The notes under the pieces are model-generated. The model was not told where the DNA came from. It saw only the letters and a list, made by a program, of their open reading frames with translations, and searched no databases. This document shows positions 1 to 8,710 of a DNA stretch of 64,000 bases, piece by piece. This stretch comes from Longispora fulva (GTDB lineage Bacteria; Actinomycetota; Actinomycetes; Mycobacteriales; Micromonosporaceae): assembly GCF_015751905.1 (NCBI RefSeq), contig NZ_JADOUF010000001.1, positions 3,658,001 to 3,722,000 on the forward strand. The letters run 5' to 3'. The position numbers and the translations under genes are program-made. Each line of letters starts with the position of its first letter. Position 1 is the stretch's first letter.

Positions 1-1
1 C

Positions 2-1210
2 GCCCACCGGGTCAGCCCCCACCTGGACGCGTCCCGCCGGCACGGCGCGCGGTGGTGCGAGGACATGGGCATGTTCGCCCCGGTGCCGGGCGTCGTGGGC
101 GGCCGGCTGTGGGACGCCGCGCGCTTCGAGGCGTACGACCTCGCGTACTGCGCCGCGATGATCCACCAGCGCGCCGACCTCGACGCGCTGAACCTGTCCA
201 CGGACTGGCTGAGCTGGGGCACGTACGGCGACGACCTGTTCCCCGCCCAGTACGGCAACAGCCGCGACCTCGTCGGCGCCAAGGCGCAGAACGCCCGGCT
301 GACCCTGTTCATGCCGCTGGACCTCGGCCCGACCCCGGAGCCGGTCACCCCGGTGGAGCGCGGCCTGGCCGACCTGTGGCGACGCACCGCCGCCCCGATG
401 TCCATGCCGGCCCGCGCACAGTTCCTCGAGGCCGTGACCAGTATGACGGCCTCGTGGATCTGGGAGCTGGTCAACCAGGTCCAGAACCGGGTGCCCGACC
501 CGGTGGACTATGTGGAGATGCGCCGGGCCACGTTCGGCTCGGACCTCACCATGGGCCTGGCCCGGATCGGCCACGGCGACCTCGTGCCCCCGGAGATCTA
601 CCAGAACCGGGTGATGCGCCAGCTCGACAACTCCGCCCAGGACTACGCCTGCTTCCTCAACGACGTGTTCTCCTACCAGAAGGAGATCCAGTACGAGGGC
701 GAGATCCACAACATCGTGTACGTGATGGAGAACTTCCTCGGCGCCGACCGGCTCCGGGCCCGCGACGTCGTACACCGGCTGATGACGGAGCGGATGGAAC
801 AGTTCGAGCACATCGTCGCGGTGGAGCTGCCGGCGATGTGCACGGATCTCGACCTGTCCGGCGAGGTCAGGGGCGTGTTGACGAACTACGCGGAGGAACT
901 CAAGGACTGGATGTCCGGGATCCTGGAGTGGCACCGCAAGGTCGACCGGTACAAGCCGGAGTGGTTGGCGGCGGAGCACGGCGTGCCGGGGGCGGCCCCG
1001 GTGCCGGGGGGCGCGGCCGGGCCGGGGGTGTTCCGGCTTCCCGGGGTGCCTGCGGTGCCCGGCGTGCCGTCGCGGCCGGCGCCCGTGGCCGCGAGCGGGG
1101 AGCCGACCGGGCGTGGTGGCCCCTCGGTCTTCGTGCCGCCGGGCCCCGCCGGTCTGGGCACGTCGGCCGCGCGCCTCGCCGAGCACCTCGAGGTTCGCCG
1201 CCGGCCGTGA
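2..1210 (+). CDS. geoA: Geosmin synthase (germacradienol/geosmin cyclase), C-terminal half, 5' end cut by window edge
   Basis: The open frame runs in from the left edge with no start, so only the C-terminal cyclase domain is present. It resembles the second domain of bifunctional geosmin synthase, which converts germacradienol to geosmin. Visible motifs are the variant Mg-binding motif DDLFP, preceded by TYG, and the NSE motif NDVFSYQKE followed by the typical EGEIHN. Both sit in the order and spacing of that domain. After about position 955 the protein changes to a Pro/Gly/Ala-rich tail of roughly 80 residues, longer than I expect for the family. A stand-alone one-domain cyclase cannot be excluded because the N-terminal half is not in view. 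Confidence 0.88.
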   Translation, partial: AHRVSPHLDASRRHGARWCEDMGMFAPVPGVVGGRLWDAARFEAYDLAYCAAMIHQRADLDALNLSTDWLSWGTYGDDLFPAQYGNSRDLVGAKAQNARLTLFMPLDLGPTPEPVTPVERGLADLWRRTAAPMSMPARAQFLEAVTSMTASWIWELVNQVQNRVPDPVDYVEMRRATFGSDLTMGLARIGHGDLVPPEIYQNRVMRQLDNSAQDYACFLNDVFSYQKEIQYEGEIHNIVYVMENFLGADRLRARDVVHRLMTERMEQFEHIVAVELPAMCTDLDLSGEVRGVLTNYAEELKDWMSGILEWHRKVDRYKPEWLAAEHGVPGAAPVPGGAAGPGVFRLPGVPAVPGVPSRPAPVAASGEPTGRGGPSVFVPPGPAGLGTSAARLAEHLEVRRRP

Positions 1211-1284
1211 CCTGACGTCCGTGCGACCCGGCGGGTCAGTCCGTGACTGTCCGGAAAGGTGTGTCCCGCCGGTCGCGGGATACC

Positions 1285-1500
1285 ATGGTCGGCATGGAGA
1301 CGAAGGCTCTGGCCGGAACCCGCGCGCGGCGGCTGACGGGGCTCGGTTTCGCCGTCGGGCTGTTCCTTCTCCTCGTGCCGAAGTACACCTGGATGGATCC
1401 CGGGCTGCGCCCGGTCGCCGGTGGGGCCGTCCTGTGCGCGATGGTGGCGATCCTGGTGGTCAGCTTCCTGCGCGGCTACCGGGAGGAACCACGGCGCTGA
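1285..1500 (+). CDS. Small two-TM membrane protein, unknown function
   Basis: About 71 residues with two hydrophobic segments (FAVGLFLLLVP and VLCAMVAILVVSFL) joined by a short loop, ending in a basic tail. Starts at 1285 or 1294 (ATG), or GTG 1243, are all possible; a weak GCGGGA lies before 1285. It follows the terpene cyclase by 75 bases and shares its downstream hairpin, so the two may be co-transcribed. I do not recognise a family and the size leaves room for doubt. Confidence 0.5.
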   Translation: MVGMETKALAGTRARRLTGLGFAVGLFLLLVPKYTWMDPGLRPVAGGAVLCAMVAILVVSFLRGYREEPRR

Positions 1501-1678
1501 CGCCGGGCGACGGGGTCGATCCTTCGGTCCTCACCGAGCCGACCGCCTTCCTCGCCGGGTTACGGGCGTTGAGGGCTCGCGGACGGCCCCGGACGGACCC
1601 CGACAGCCCGGTGGGCCGCGCGGGTGGAGGAGCCACGACGAACAGAGCAGCCCCGACCCCCACGATCAGGGGCCGGGG

Positions 1679-1722
1679 CTTCGTGGCTCCCGGGCCCGCG
1701 CACCGGCCCGGGAGCCACGAAG
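1679..1722. terminator. Perfect 18-bp hairpin between convergent genes
   Basis: The arms 1679-1696 and 1705-1722 are exact reverse complements (CTTCGTGGCTCCCGGGCC) around an 8-base loop. It lies between the end of the small membrane protein on plus and the secreted protease on minus, so it probably ends transcription from both sides. There is no T-tract, as is usual for actinomycete terminators. Confidence 0.85.
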
Positions 1723-1762
1723 AGCGACCGGTCCGCTGTCCCTCGGACCGGTCACCACTCGA

Positions 1763-3877
1763 TCAGGTCGTGGTCAGCGTGACGCTGTCGAGGAGGAAGT
1801 CCGTGGTCAGGGACGAGTCCTCCGTGCTGACGAACCTCAGCGTCACCGTCCTGCCCCGGAAGGCGGAGAGACTGACGGTGCGGGCGACGTACCCGTTGCT
1901 GGCGTTGGTGTTGGAGAACGTGGCCAGGGTCGTGGTCGTGGAGCCGTCGATCACCTGGACCTTGAAGGTGTCGTACGCGGTGGAGCCGGACTCCTGGGTC
2001 GCGATCCGCAGGTAGTAACCCAGGGTCGCCGAGGTCGCCGTGGACGGGATGGTGATCTGCTGGGAGAGGGTGTCGGTGTTGACGACTCCGTTGCCGCCCA
2101 TCCACGCGTACCAGGATCCCTGCTGGGCCGGGTAGTCGGGCCAGTTGCCGACGACGCCACCGGTGATGGTCCAGTTGGCGGTGCCGCTCTCGAAGCCGCC
2201 GTTGGCGACGCCCGATCCGGGGGTACCCGTCCGGTAGTCGATCGTGTGGGTGTAGACCAGGTCGCGGGCGGTGGCGGACGTGTCCAGGCCGGTCAGCGGG
2301 CGGTCGTCGTTGAACCATTCGCGGAACGTGCTCGACTGGTACCGGCGCATCAGGTCGAACGTGGCCGCCGGCCCGTTGTCGGTCCTGCGCCACAGGTCGA
2401 TGATCGAGCCGGCCACCCGGCACTCGACCTGGTCGCCGTCCTCGATGTTCGTGTGGCTCGCCGGCTGGCGCGGGTCGAACGGGGCGGTGGTCATCAGGTC
2501 CACCGACTCGCCGTCGGGCCAGTAGAACATGCCGTCACCCTTGGCGTACCCGGCGATGGCGTTGGCGAAACCCTCGGTCCACGCGCAGGTCGGGCCGGAG
2601 CGCTTCTGCAGGTAGTGCGGGTCAGGGCAGTCGAAGACCGGCCACCAGCGGTTGTACAGCAGGTCCATGAAGTGGTGTCCGGACTCGTGCAGCACCAGGT
2701 GCTCGGAGTCGGGGTCGGCGTCCTCCATGGCCACGTACCGGCCGTCGGGGTCGAAGTACGTGCCGTCGGTGCTGCCGGGCTGCCAGTGCAGGGTGATCTT
2801 CGTGCAGTTGGCCGTCTCGCGGGCGGTCCAGCAGTTGGTGCCCGAGGCGCGGATGCCCCACAGGAGGTTGAGGGTGTCGAAGGCGTGCCAGCCGCGCATG
2901 TACGTGCTGGTGGGTGAGGTGGTGCCGAAGTCCACGGTGCCGGCCTGCACGTTGGTCCGCGCGGCGGTCGTCACGCTGTACGTGTTCGCCCCGGCGTTGT
3001 CGGTCACCCGCCACACGCTGGAGTCGGAGGTGAACTTGACCTGCACGGAGTACATCGTGGTCACCGGCGACGTGAAGCACACCGAGTAGCGTCCGTCGGT
3101 GGCGCCGGTCAGTCCGGTGGCGTAGGTCTGCGTGGCCGCCGAGGACGTGGTCCTGCCGAGGACGGCGACCGGGATGTTGCGGCCGGCCAGCCACGTACCC
3201 GTCTTGTCCGCGACCGTGAACTGGCCCGTGGCGCAGATCTGGCCGGCCGCCGTCGAACGCGGTGCCGCGGCGGTCAGCGGGGTGGTGCGTCCGTTGGCCG
3301 CCGGCCGGACAACTCCGGCGTCCACAGCCGGGCTGTCGGTGCCGGCCAGGCCCGCGTGTGAGCCGCCGGCCCTCTCCCCCACCGTGAACACCGTCGATCC
3401 GTGCGCCGAGCGGGACTGGTCCGGCACGCCGGCGTCGGTGACGTCGGCCTGGACCTGCGCCGGGCCGGCCTCGAGCGCCGTGACGCGCAGGGTGACGGTC
3501 CGGCCGCCGGTGGACAGGGCGAACGTCTGCTCGGCCGCCTGGTCGAGGCCCACGGCGCGCGGGGCGGACAGGCCGGTGCCGGCGGTGTCCAGGCGCAGGG
3601 ACCGCGGCAGCCGGACCGACAGCCGGGCCGCGTCGATCGACACCTGGGAGCGCAGCCGGATCTTCACCGTCGCCGACTCCCCCACGGCGGGCAGCCGGTC
3701 CAGGGTGACCTCGGCGGCGACGCAGGCCGGGCCGGCCTCGTCGTGGTGGGGGCCGTGGGTGGCGACGGAACAGGCGACCGCAGGGGCCTTCGACGTCGCC
3801 GCGGCCATCGTCACCGGGACGACGGCGGCTCCGATGGCGAGCACCGCGCCCACGGTGAACAGTCGGATGGGTTTCAT
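1763..3877 (-). CDS. Secreted HExxH zinc metallopeptidase with C-terminal beta-sandwich domain
   Basis: About 704 residues. The ATG at 3877 follows AAAGGA and gives a normal Sec signal peptide (MKPIRLFTV..., ending near MAAATSKA), so I prefer it to an upstream ATG at 3964. Residues 397-401 read HESGH followed by H and FMDLL, a gluzincin-like zinc-binding HExxH with Glu as catalytic base. The N-terminal third is Ig/CARDB-like beta structure with no clear family. The last 140 residues (starting ANGGFESG) look like a jelly-roll carbohydrate-binding or MAM-like domain. The protein would act outside the cell on protein or glycoprotein. The exact peptidase family is not resolved. Confidence 0.75.
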   Translation of the reverse strand: MKPIRLFTVGAVLAIGAAVVPVTMAAATSKAPAVACSVATHGPHHDEAGPACVAAEVTLDRLPAVGESATVKIRLRSQVSIDAARLSVRLPRSLRLDTAGTGLSAPRAVGLDQAAEQTFALSTGGRTVTLRVTALEAGPAQVQADVTDAGVPDQSRSAHGSTVFTVGERAGGSHAGLAGTDSPAVDAGVVRPAANGRTTPLTAAAPRSTAAGQICATGQFTVADKTGTWLAGRNIPVAVLGRTTSSAATQTYATGLTGATDGRYSVCFTSPVTTMYSVQVKFTSDSSVWRVTDNAGANTYSVTTAARTNVQAGTVDFGTTSPTSTYMRGWHAFDTLNLLWGIRASGTNCWTARETANCTKITLHWQPGSTDGTYFDPDGRYVAMEDADPDSEHLVLHESGHHFMDLLYNRWWPVFDCPDPHYLQKRSGPTCAWTEGFANAIAGYAKGDGMFYWPDGESVDLMTTAPFDPRQPASHTNIEDGDQVECRVAGSIIDLWRRTDNGPAATFDLMRRYQSSTFREWFNDDRPLTGLDTSATARDLVYTHTIDYRTGTPGSGVANGGFESGTANWTITGGVVGNWPDYPAQQGSWYAWMGGNGVVNTDTLSQQITIPSTATSATLGYYLRIATQESGSTAYDTFKVQVIDGSTTTTLATFSNTNASNGYVARTVSLSAFRGRTVTLRFVSTEDSSLTTDFLLDSVTLTTT

Positions 3878-4127
3878 GAGGGGGTCCTTTCGAGCCAGCC
3901 CGGACGAGGGGACCGGGTAGGGAGAGGCCAGCATGGATGGACGCCCGACCGAGTGCAATATCACACCTCACGGGTACCCTCGGGCCGTGCGACGTCGCCG
4001 ACCCGGCCCGACAGCCGGGCGCAGGGGCTCTGACCTGCGGCGATGCCGACCCGAAGGGTTGACGCCCCCGGGCGGGGCCGCCGATGATGCTGAATATCCA
4101 GAACCGTCGAGTAACAAGGAGGCCCCG

Positions 4128-5003
4128 ATCGACGAGTTCCACGACGTGCTCCAGACCGGGCCGTTCCACACCGCGCTGCGGTGGGCGATCGCCGCGCGGG
4201 GGCTCAGCCTCGACCGGCTCCGCGACCGGCTGGCCGTGCTCGGTTTGTCCGTCAGCGTGTCCACCCTGAGCAACTGGCAGCGCGGCGTCAGCCGACCCGA
4301 CCGTGCCGAGAGCCTGCGCGCCCTCGCCGAGCTGGAGACCGTGCTGCAGGTGCCGGCCAGGGCGCTGTGCCGGCTCCTGGACGAGCCGGCCCACCAGGGC
4401 CGCCGCCAGGCCCTGACCCCCGGCACGCCGATGGCGGTCGCCCACCGGCTCAAGGCCGCCCTCGACGCACCGGCCGACCCCGAGCTCGACGTCCTCGCGG
4501 TGCGCACCGACGTGACGGTCCTCGGCCCGCACGGCTGGCGGTCCACGGTGCGGGTCGTCGTCCGGGCCCGGCGGTCCGGGGTGCGCCGGCACGTCGTGCT
4601 CAGCCACGGCCAGGGCGAGGAGCCCGCCACGATCCGGTCCGGCCGGGACTGCGCGCTCAGCCGGACCCGGACCGACCCCGACGCCGGCCTGGTCGCCGCG
4701 GAGCTGGTGTTCCCGGCGTTGAGCCGCGGTGAGGCCTACGCGCTGGAATACCACGTGTCGGGGCCGGTGACCGAGACGTACCACGGAGTCTGGCTCCGGG
4801 CCGGCCAACAGCTCGAGTTGACCCTGCGGTTCGGGCCGGGGTCGGGGGCCGAGCGCGCGTACCGGATCTGGCGGCTGGACAGCAGGTCCCCGCACAAGGA
4901 CGTCGAACAGCTCCGGCTGATCGACTCCCGGCTGACCCATCTGGTCGACCACGACATCACCCCCGGTTTCCACGGGATCCGGTGGAACTGGCTCCCTCGA
5001 TGA
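4128..5003 (+). CDS. XRE-type helix-turn-helix regulator with C-terminal ligand-like domain; possible ATC start
   Basis: The frame carries an N-terminal helix-turn-helix (LSLDRLRDRLAVLG ... VSTLSNWQRGVSRP) in roughly residues 18-60, and a beta-rich C-terminal domain of about 170 residues found in actinomycete XRE-like proteins of unknown ligand. A perfect AAGGAGG at 4116-4122 lies five bases before the in-frame ATC at 4128, while the nearest ordinary start, GTG 4146, is 23 bases from it. The frame stays open further upstream to about 3933 but without a good ribosome site. It is divergent from the secreted protease and upstream of the capsule operon; either could be its target. Confidence 0.65.
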   Translation: MDEFHDVLQTGPFHTALRWAIAARGLSLDRLRDRLAVLGLSVSVSTLSNWQRGVSRPDRAESLRALAELETVLQVPARALCRLLDEPAHQGRRQALTPGTPMAVAHRLKAALDAPADPELDVLAVRTDVTVLGPHGWRSTVRVVVRARRSGVRRHVVLSHGQGEEPATIRSGRDCALSRTRTDPDAGLVAAELVFPALSRGEAYALEYHVSGPVTETYHGVWLRAGQQLELTLRFGPGSGAERAYRIWRLDSRSPHKDVEQLRLIDSRLTHLVDHDITPGFHGIRWNWLPR

Positions 5004-5059
5004 GACAGTCCTTTGTCGAGGGTGCGAATCGCCATGAGGTGCGCATCCGGCAACCGGGA

Positions 5060-5090
5060 TTGGTGCGCGGCCGGATCCGACGCCTATGGT
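5060..5090 (+). promoter_or_regulatory. Candidate promoter of the capsule operon
   Basis: TTGGTG (5060-5065) and TATGGT (5085-5090) are separated by 19 bases. Transcription starting near 5097 would exclude the ATG at 5086 and favours the GTG at 5113. The match is moderate only. Confidence 0.35.
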
Positions 5091-5112
5091 TGCTCCGACC
5101 GAAGGACCGGGG

Positions 5113-6333
5113 GTGGCTGGCGTGCGTCGGCGCATGGTGTGGATCGTGACGGGGGCCCTCGCGGCGGTGGCCGCCCTGGGCGGCGGCGGCTGGTACCTGA
5201 CGTCGGGTGGCGGCCCCGCGCCCGCGTCCGCCTCGGTCCCGGCGTTCGCGGGCACCCCGACCCCGCTGAACCCCGACCCGGCGGCCGTGACCCGCGACAC
5301 GGCCGGCCGGCGGACGCTGACCGTCCTGGGGGCCGGCGACGTGCTGCCGCACCCGGAGTTGTGGCAGCAGGCCAGCAAGGACGGCGGCGGCGCGATGGAC
5401 TTCCTGCCGGTGCTGTCCGGAGCCGCGCCGGCAGTCTCAGCCTCTGACCTGGCGATCTGTCACCTGGAGACGGCACTGGCCCCGGACGGCGGGCCGTTCG
5501 AGGGGTACCCGACGTTCAGCGTGCCGCCGACGGTGGTGGGCGGGATCCGGCGCTCCGGGTTCGACGCGTGCTCGACGGCGTCGACCCACGCCCTCGACCA
5601 CGGCGAGGAGGGGGCACAGCGGACGCTCACGGCCCTCGACCAGGCGGGCCTGGGACACACCGGCACCTTCTCCTCGGCCGCCGCCGCGGCGAAACCGACC
5701 ATCTACACCGTCAAGGGCGTCAAGGTGGGACACCTGTCCTACTCGAAACGCGGCACAGGCCCACAGCCGCCCGACGGCAAGGCGTGGCTCGTCAACCAGG
5801 TCGACGTGGCCGCGATTCTCGCCGCGGCCCACCGGACCCGCCAGGCCGGGGCCGAGATCGTCGTGCTCAGCATGACCTGGGGCACGGAGTACGAGAACGA
5901 GCCGGACGCCGACCAGCAACAGTGGGCGAAGAAGCTCATCGCGTCCCCGGACATCGACCTGATTCTCGGCCACCACGCGAACGTCGTGCAGCCCGTGGAG
6001 AAGATCTCCGGCAAATGGGTCGTCTACGGGATGGGCAACCTCCTCGCCCGGCACGCCGAACCCGTCAACGCCAATCGCGAGGGCGTGATGATGCGCTCCA
6101 CCTTCGTCGAGGTCTCCCCGCACAAGTGGCAGGTCTCTCACCTCGAGGCCATTCCGATATGGATGGATCTCAACCCCGACATCCGGTTGGTGGATCTGAC
6201 CAGGGCGCTGGCGGATCCGGCGGTCCCGGAGGGCAAAAAGGCCATTTACCACGCCGCAATGGGGCGAATTCGGGATCATCTGCTGTCCCACGGCGCGGAG
6301 GCCAACGGCCTCGTCGTGCCACAAGGCGGGTAA
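5113..6333 (+). CDS. capA: CapA/PgsA-type poly-gamma-glutamate capsule protein
   Basis: About 406 residues. I prefer GTG 5113 because GAAGGA lies six bases before it; ATG 5086 would add nine residues. A signal anchor (WIVTGALAAVAALGGGGW) is followed by a proline/threonine linker and a metallophosphatase-like CapA domain. Conserved points are GAGDVLPH near residue 75, CHLETALAP near 115, STASTHALDHG, WGTEYE, and LGHHANVVQPVE near 285. CapA is the extracytoplasmic subunit needed to make and export gamma-linked polyglutamate with CapB and CapC, both of which lie downstream. A spacer with a strong hairpin separates it from the next gene of the cluster. Confidence 0.88.
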   Translation: MAGVRRRMVWIVTGALAAVAALGGGGWYLTSGGGPAPASASVPAFAGTPTPLNPDPAAVTRDTAGRRTLTVLGAGDVLPHPELWQQASKDGGGAMDFLPVLSGAAPAVSASDLAICHLETALAPDGGPFEGYPTFSVPPTVVGGIRRSGFDACSTASTHALDHGEEGAQRTLTALDQAGLGHTGTFSSAAAAAKPTIYTVKGVKVGHLSYSKRGTGPQPPDGKAWLVNQVDVAAILAAAHRTRQAGAEIVVLSMTWGTEYENEPDADQQQWAKKLIASPDIDLILGHHANVVQPVEKISGKWVVYGMGNLLARHAEPVNANREGVMMRSTFVEVSPHKWQVSHLEAIPIWMDLNPDIRLVDLTRALADPAVPEGKKAIYHAAMGRIRDHLLSHGAEANGLVVPQGG

Positions 6334-6384
6334 AGCTGCCCTTTCAGGGGAGGGCGTGCCTTCGACGAAGGCTGATAGGTTCGG

Positions 6385-6435
6385 AATACGCCATTCCCGC
6401 TGACGACCCCGGTCGTCGGCACGGGATGGCGTATT
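6385..6435. other. Large nested hairpin between capA and the sensory gene
   Basis: AATACGCCATTCCCG (6385-6399) pairs with CGGGATGGCGTATT (6422-6435), with one bulged base. Inside it GACGACC (6402-6408) pairs with GGTCGTC (6411-6417). It lies 50 bases after the capA stop and 55 bases before the next start, all on the same strand. It could be a terminator, attenuator or processing site that sets CapA apart from the distal genes. Confidence 0.7.
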
Positions 6436-6489
6436 GCAAGCATCCGGTGGAGTTCGCCGCCGATGTCGTTTTCGGGAGGGCGAGACACC

Positions 6490-8709
6490 GTGCGGCTCCG
6501 TTCCAAAAAACGGCTGCGTGCTGCCCCCGAACGACCAGTCCCCGTCGCCGACGTCGTGACCTGGCGGGCCATCGCCCTCGAACAGCAGCTTCCCTCGCCC
6601 CGCTTCCCGGCCGGCGTCAACGCCCCCGCGCCCGTGATCTTCTGGGCCCTCACGCTCGTCGCCCTGCTGTGCGTGGGGCTGTTCGCGGCGCACGCCGGCG
6701 ACCCGACGCCCCGCGCGGTCGTCGACTCCCAGCGCGACCTCGTCGAACGGCTCGCCCGCACCGTCAGTACCAGCGTCGACGCCCAGGCCGATCAGCTGTC
6801 GTCGACCGTGCGGACCACGAAGTACGACACCGACCCGGCCCTCGACAAGCTGCTCACCACGGTCACGACCGGTGACCGGGCCTTCTCCGGCGCGGCGGTG
6901 GTCAACCCGGCCACCCGCGCGGTGCTGCGGTCGCAGGGCACGGCGGTCCCGGTACCGGAGAAGATCGAGACCGGGCGGCGGACCGTGACCGGCCATCTGG
7001 TCAAGGGTCAGCCGCAGATCCTCGTGACCCTGCCCATCGACGGCGACCGGGTCCTGGTCGCCTCGACCCTGCTGCGGGTGCGCTCCGTGCGCCTGAACCC
7101 CGACGCCCGGCACGGTGTCCTCGTCGGCGCGGCCCACGAGGCACCCGTCGTCGTGCAGGGCGTCGCCCCGGCGACGCCGCAGGGCGTGATCTGGGCCGGC
7201 GAGGGCGTGAAGGCCGCGGCCACCGGCCGGACCTACGGCACCAGCCACACCCTGCCCGGCACCTCCTCCCGCGCCCTCGTCGTGGCCGCCGCCCCGCTCG
7301 GCCGGACGGGGCTGGTCGTGACGTCGACCGTGGAGGCGCCCCTGCTGGCGGCCGGACGGCCCTGGGACGGCGTCCCGGGTGGCCTGTCCCTCATCGCCGT
7401 CGCGGCGCTCGGCTGGTGGATCACCTACCGGTTCCTTATCCGGCCGGTCCGACGGCTGCGGGCCCAGGCCAAGGCCGAGGCCACCGGCGACACCGCGCCG
7501 CGCGCCCGCAACCGGGGACCGCGCGAGGTGGCCCGGATCAGCATGGCCCTCGGCGCGCCGCACAGCCGATCGGCGAAGTCGCTGCGGCGGACCCTGCCCG
7601 CCGGGGTCGGCCTCGTCGCGGTCTTCCTGATCACGATGTCGTGGTCCGGGGGCATGATCCTGTGGTACGGCGACGAGTACGTGGCCACGCCCACCCAGAT
7701 CGTCCGCGACGAGGAGAGCCGGGTGGAGGTCGCGGCGCACACGCTGGCGACCAGTATGGACCGTGGGCTCGACCGGGTCTCCCGGGTCGTCGCTGATCAC
7801 CCGTCACTCAAGGCCGACGACGTCCGCCCGGCGCTGCGGTCCATGGTCAGCCGGGACAACCGGTTCCGGGGCGCGTACCTGGTCGACGCGCACGGCAAGG
7901 TCCTCGCCTCCGCCGGCCGCAGGTCGCTGCGGACCCCCGACCCGCTGCCCGGCGAGGTCGGCATCGCCCTGCAGCACGGCACCGGCCGGCTGCCCGTCGT
8001 GTTCGCCTACAAGGCCGGCCAGCACGGGACGGCCGTCATGGCCGAGTTCGACGTCGGCTACCTGACCGGCATCCTCAGCCAGATCGACGGCCGGGTCCGG
8101 GTCGTCGACTCCCAGATGCGCACCATCTTCGACACCGACGGCCACCTGGCGTTCGCGGAGCTGACCGGGGCCGACGAGCGGGCGGCGGCGGCACGGGCGC
8201 TGGCCGGCGCCACCAACAGCGACACCGTGACGGAGGGCTGGCCCAAGGCCGCCAGCCGCCGGCTGGTCACAGCCGCCGGCATGGTCGAGCCGACCACCGT
8301 GACCCAGCTGGAATGGGCCGTGCTCGCCGACCGGTCGGTGTCCGAGTTGTCCCTGCCGGCGGCGATGCGGTTCCGGGCAGCGGTGCTCGTCGCCGGGGTC
8401 GCGGCGGCGCTGGCCCTGTTCGGGCTCGGCTGGCAGTGGCTGGTGGTGCTGCGACCGCTGCGCGCCCTGGCGGTGGAGGCCGACCAGGTGTCCGCCGGCA
8501 CCCTGGAGGACCCGGTGTCGCTGCGCCGGCACGACGAGATCGGCGCGATCGGCGCGTGCCTGGAGATCTGCCGACAGGTCGACATGTACGGGGCGGCCCG
8601 GTTCGGCGGCGCGCTGCGGCTGCGGCGCGGCGAGGACGACTTCACGGCCGTCTTCCCCGTCATCCCCGGACCCCGCGACCGCCGGTCCTCGCTCACCGGA
8701 AGGCGCTGA
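6490..8709 (+). CDS. Four-TM protein with two extracytoplasmic sensor modules and HAMP-like linkers, no output domain
   Basis: About 739 residues from GTG 6490, which follows GGGAGGG by nine bases. The architecture is duplicated. TM1 (about 48-70), an extracytoplasmic region of about 225 residues and TM2 (about 298-318) end in a short HAMP-like RPVRRLRAQAKAEATGD. Then TM3 (about 372-394), a second extracytoplasmic region and TM4 (about 631-654) end in a better HAMP (LRPLRALAVEADQVSAGTLE). The outer parts resemble double-Cache sensors (RFRGAYLVDAHGKVLASAG). There is no kinase, GGDEF, receptor or phosphatase domain after either HAMP. It sits one base upstream of capB, so it is probably a partner or regulator of polymer synthesis rather than a classic sensor kinase. 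Confidence 0.75.
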   Translation: MRLRSKKRLRAAPERPVPVADVVTWRAIALEQQLPSPRFPAGVNAPAPVIFWALTLVALLCVGLFAAHAGDPTPRAVVDSQRDLVERLARTVSTSVDAQADQLSSTVRTTKYDTDPALDKLLTTVTTGDRAFSGAAVVNPATRAVLRSQGTAVPVPEKIETGRRTVTGHLVKGQPQILVTLPIDGDRVLVASTLLRVRSVRLNPDARHGVLVGAAHEAPVVVQGVAPATPQGVIWAGEGVKAAATGRTYGTSHTLPGTSSRALVVAAAPLGRTGLVVTSTVEAPLLAAGRPWDGVPGGLSLIAVAALGWWITYRFLIRPVRRLRAQAKAEATGDTAPRARNRGPREVARISMALGAPHSRSAKSLRRTLPAGVGLVAVFLITMSWSGGMILWYGDEYVATPTQIVRDEESRVEVAAHTLATSMDRGLDRVSRVVADHPSLKADDVRPALRSMVSRDNRFRGAYLVDAHGKVLASAGRRSLRTPDPLPGEVGIALQHGTGRLPVVFAYKAGQHGTAVMAEFDVGYLTGILSQIDGRVRVVDSQMRTIFDTDGHLAFAELTGADERAAAARALAGATNSDTVTEGWPKAASRRLVTAAGMVEPTTVTQLEWAVLADRSVSELSLPAAMRFRAAVLVAGVAAALALFGLGWQWLVVLRPLRALAVEADQVSAGTLEDPVSLRRHDEIGAIGACLEICRQVDMYGAARFGGALRLRRGEDDFTAVFPVIPGPRDRRSSLTGRR

Positions 8710-8710
8710 C

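Noticed and set aside
5086-5112. ATG 5086 as the capA start
   Set aside because: It lies in the candidate -10 box and has no ribosome site, while GTG 5113 has GAAGGA at good spacing.
2622-5378. 918-codon open frame on minus
   Set aside because: It crosses the divergent promoter region and overlaps three real genes in other frames; no start signal or domain.
5437-7800. 787-codon open frame on minus across capA and the sensor gene
   Set aside because: It spans a gene boundary and the intergenic hairpin of the real genes and lacks any motif; composition is typical of antisense shadow.
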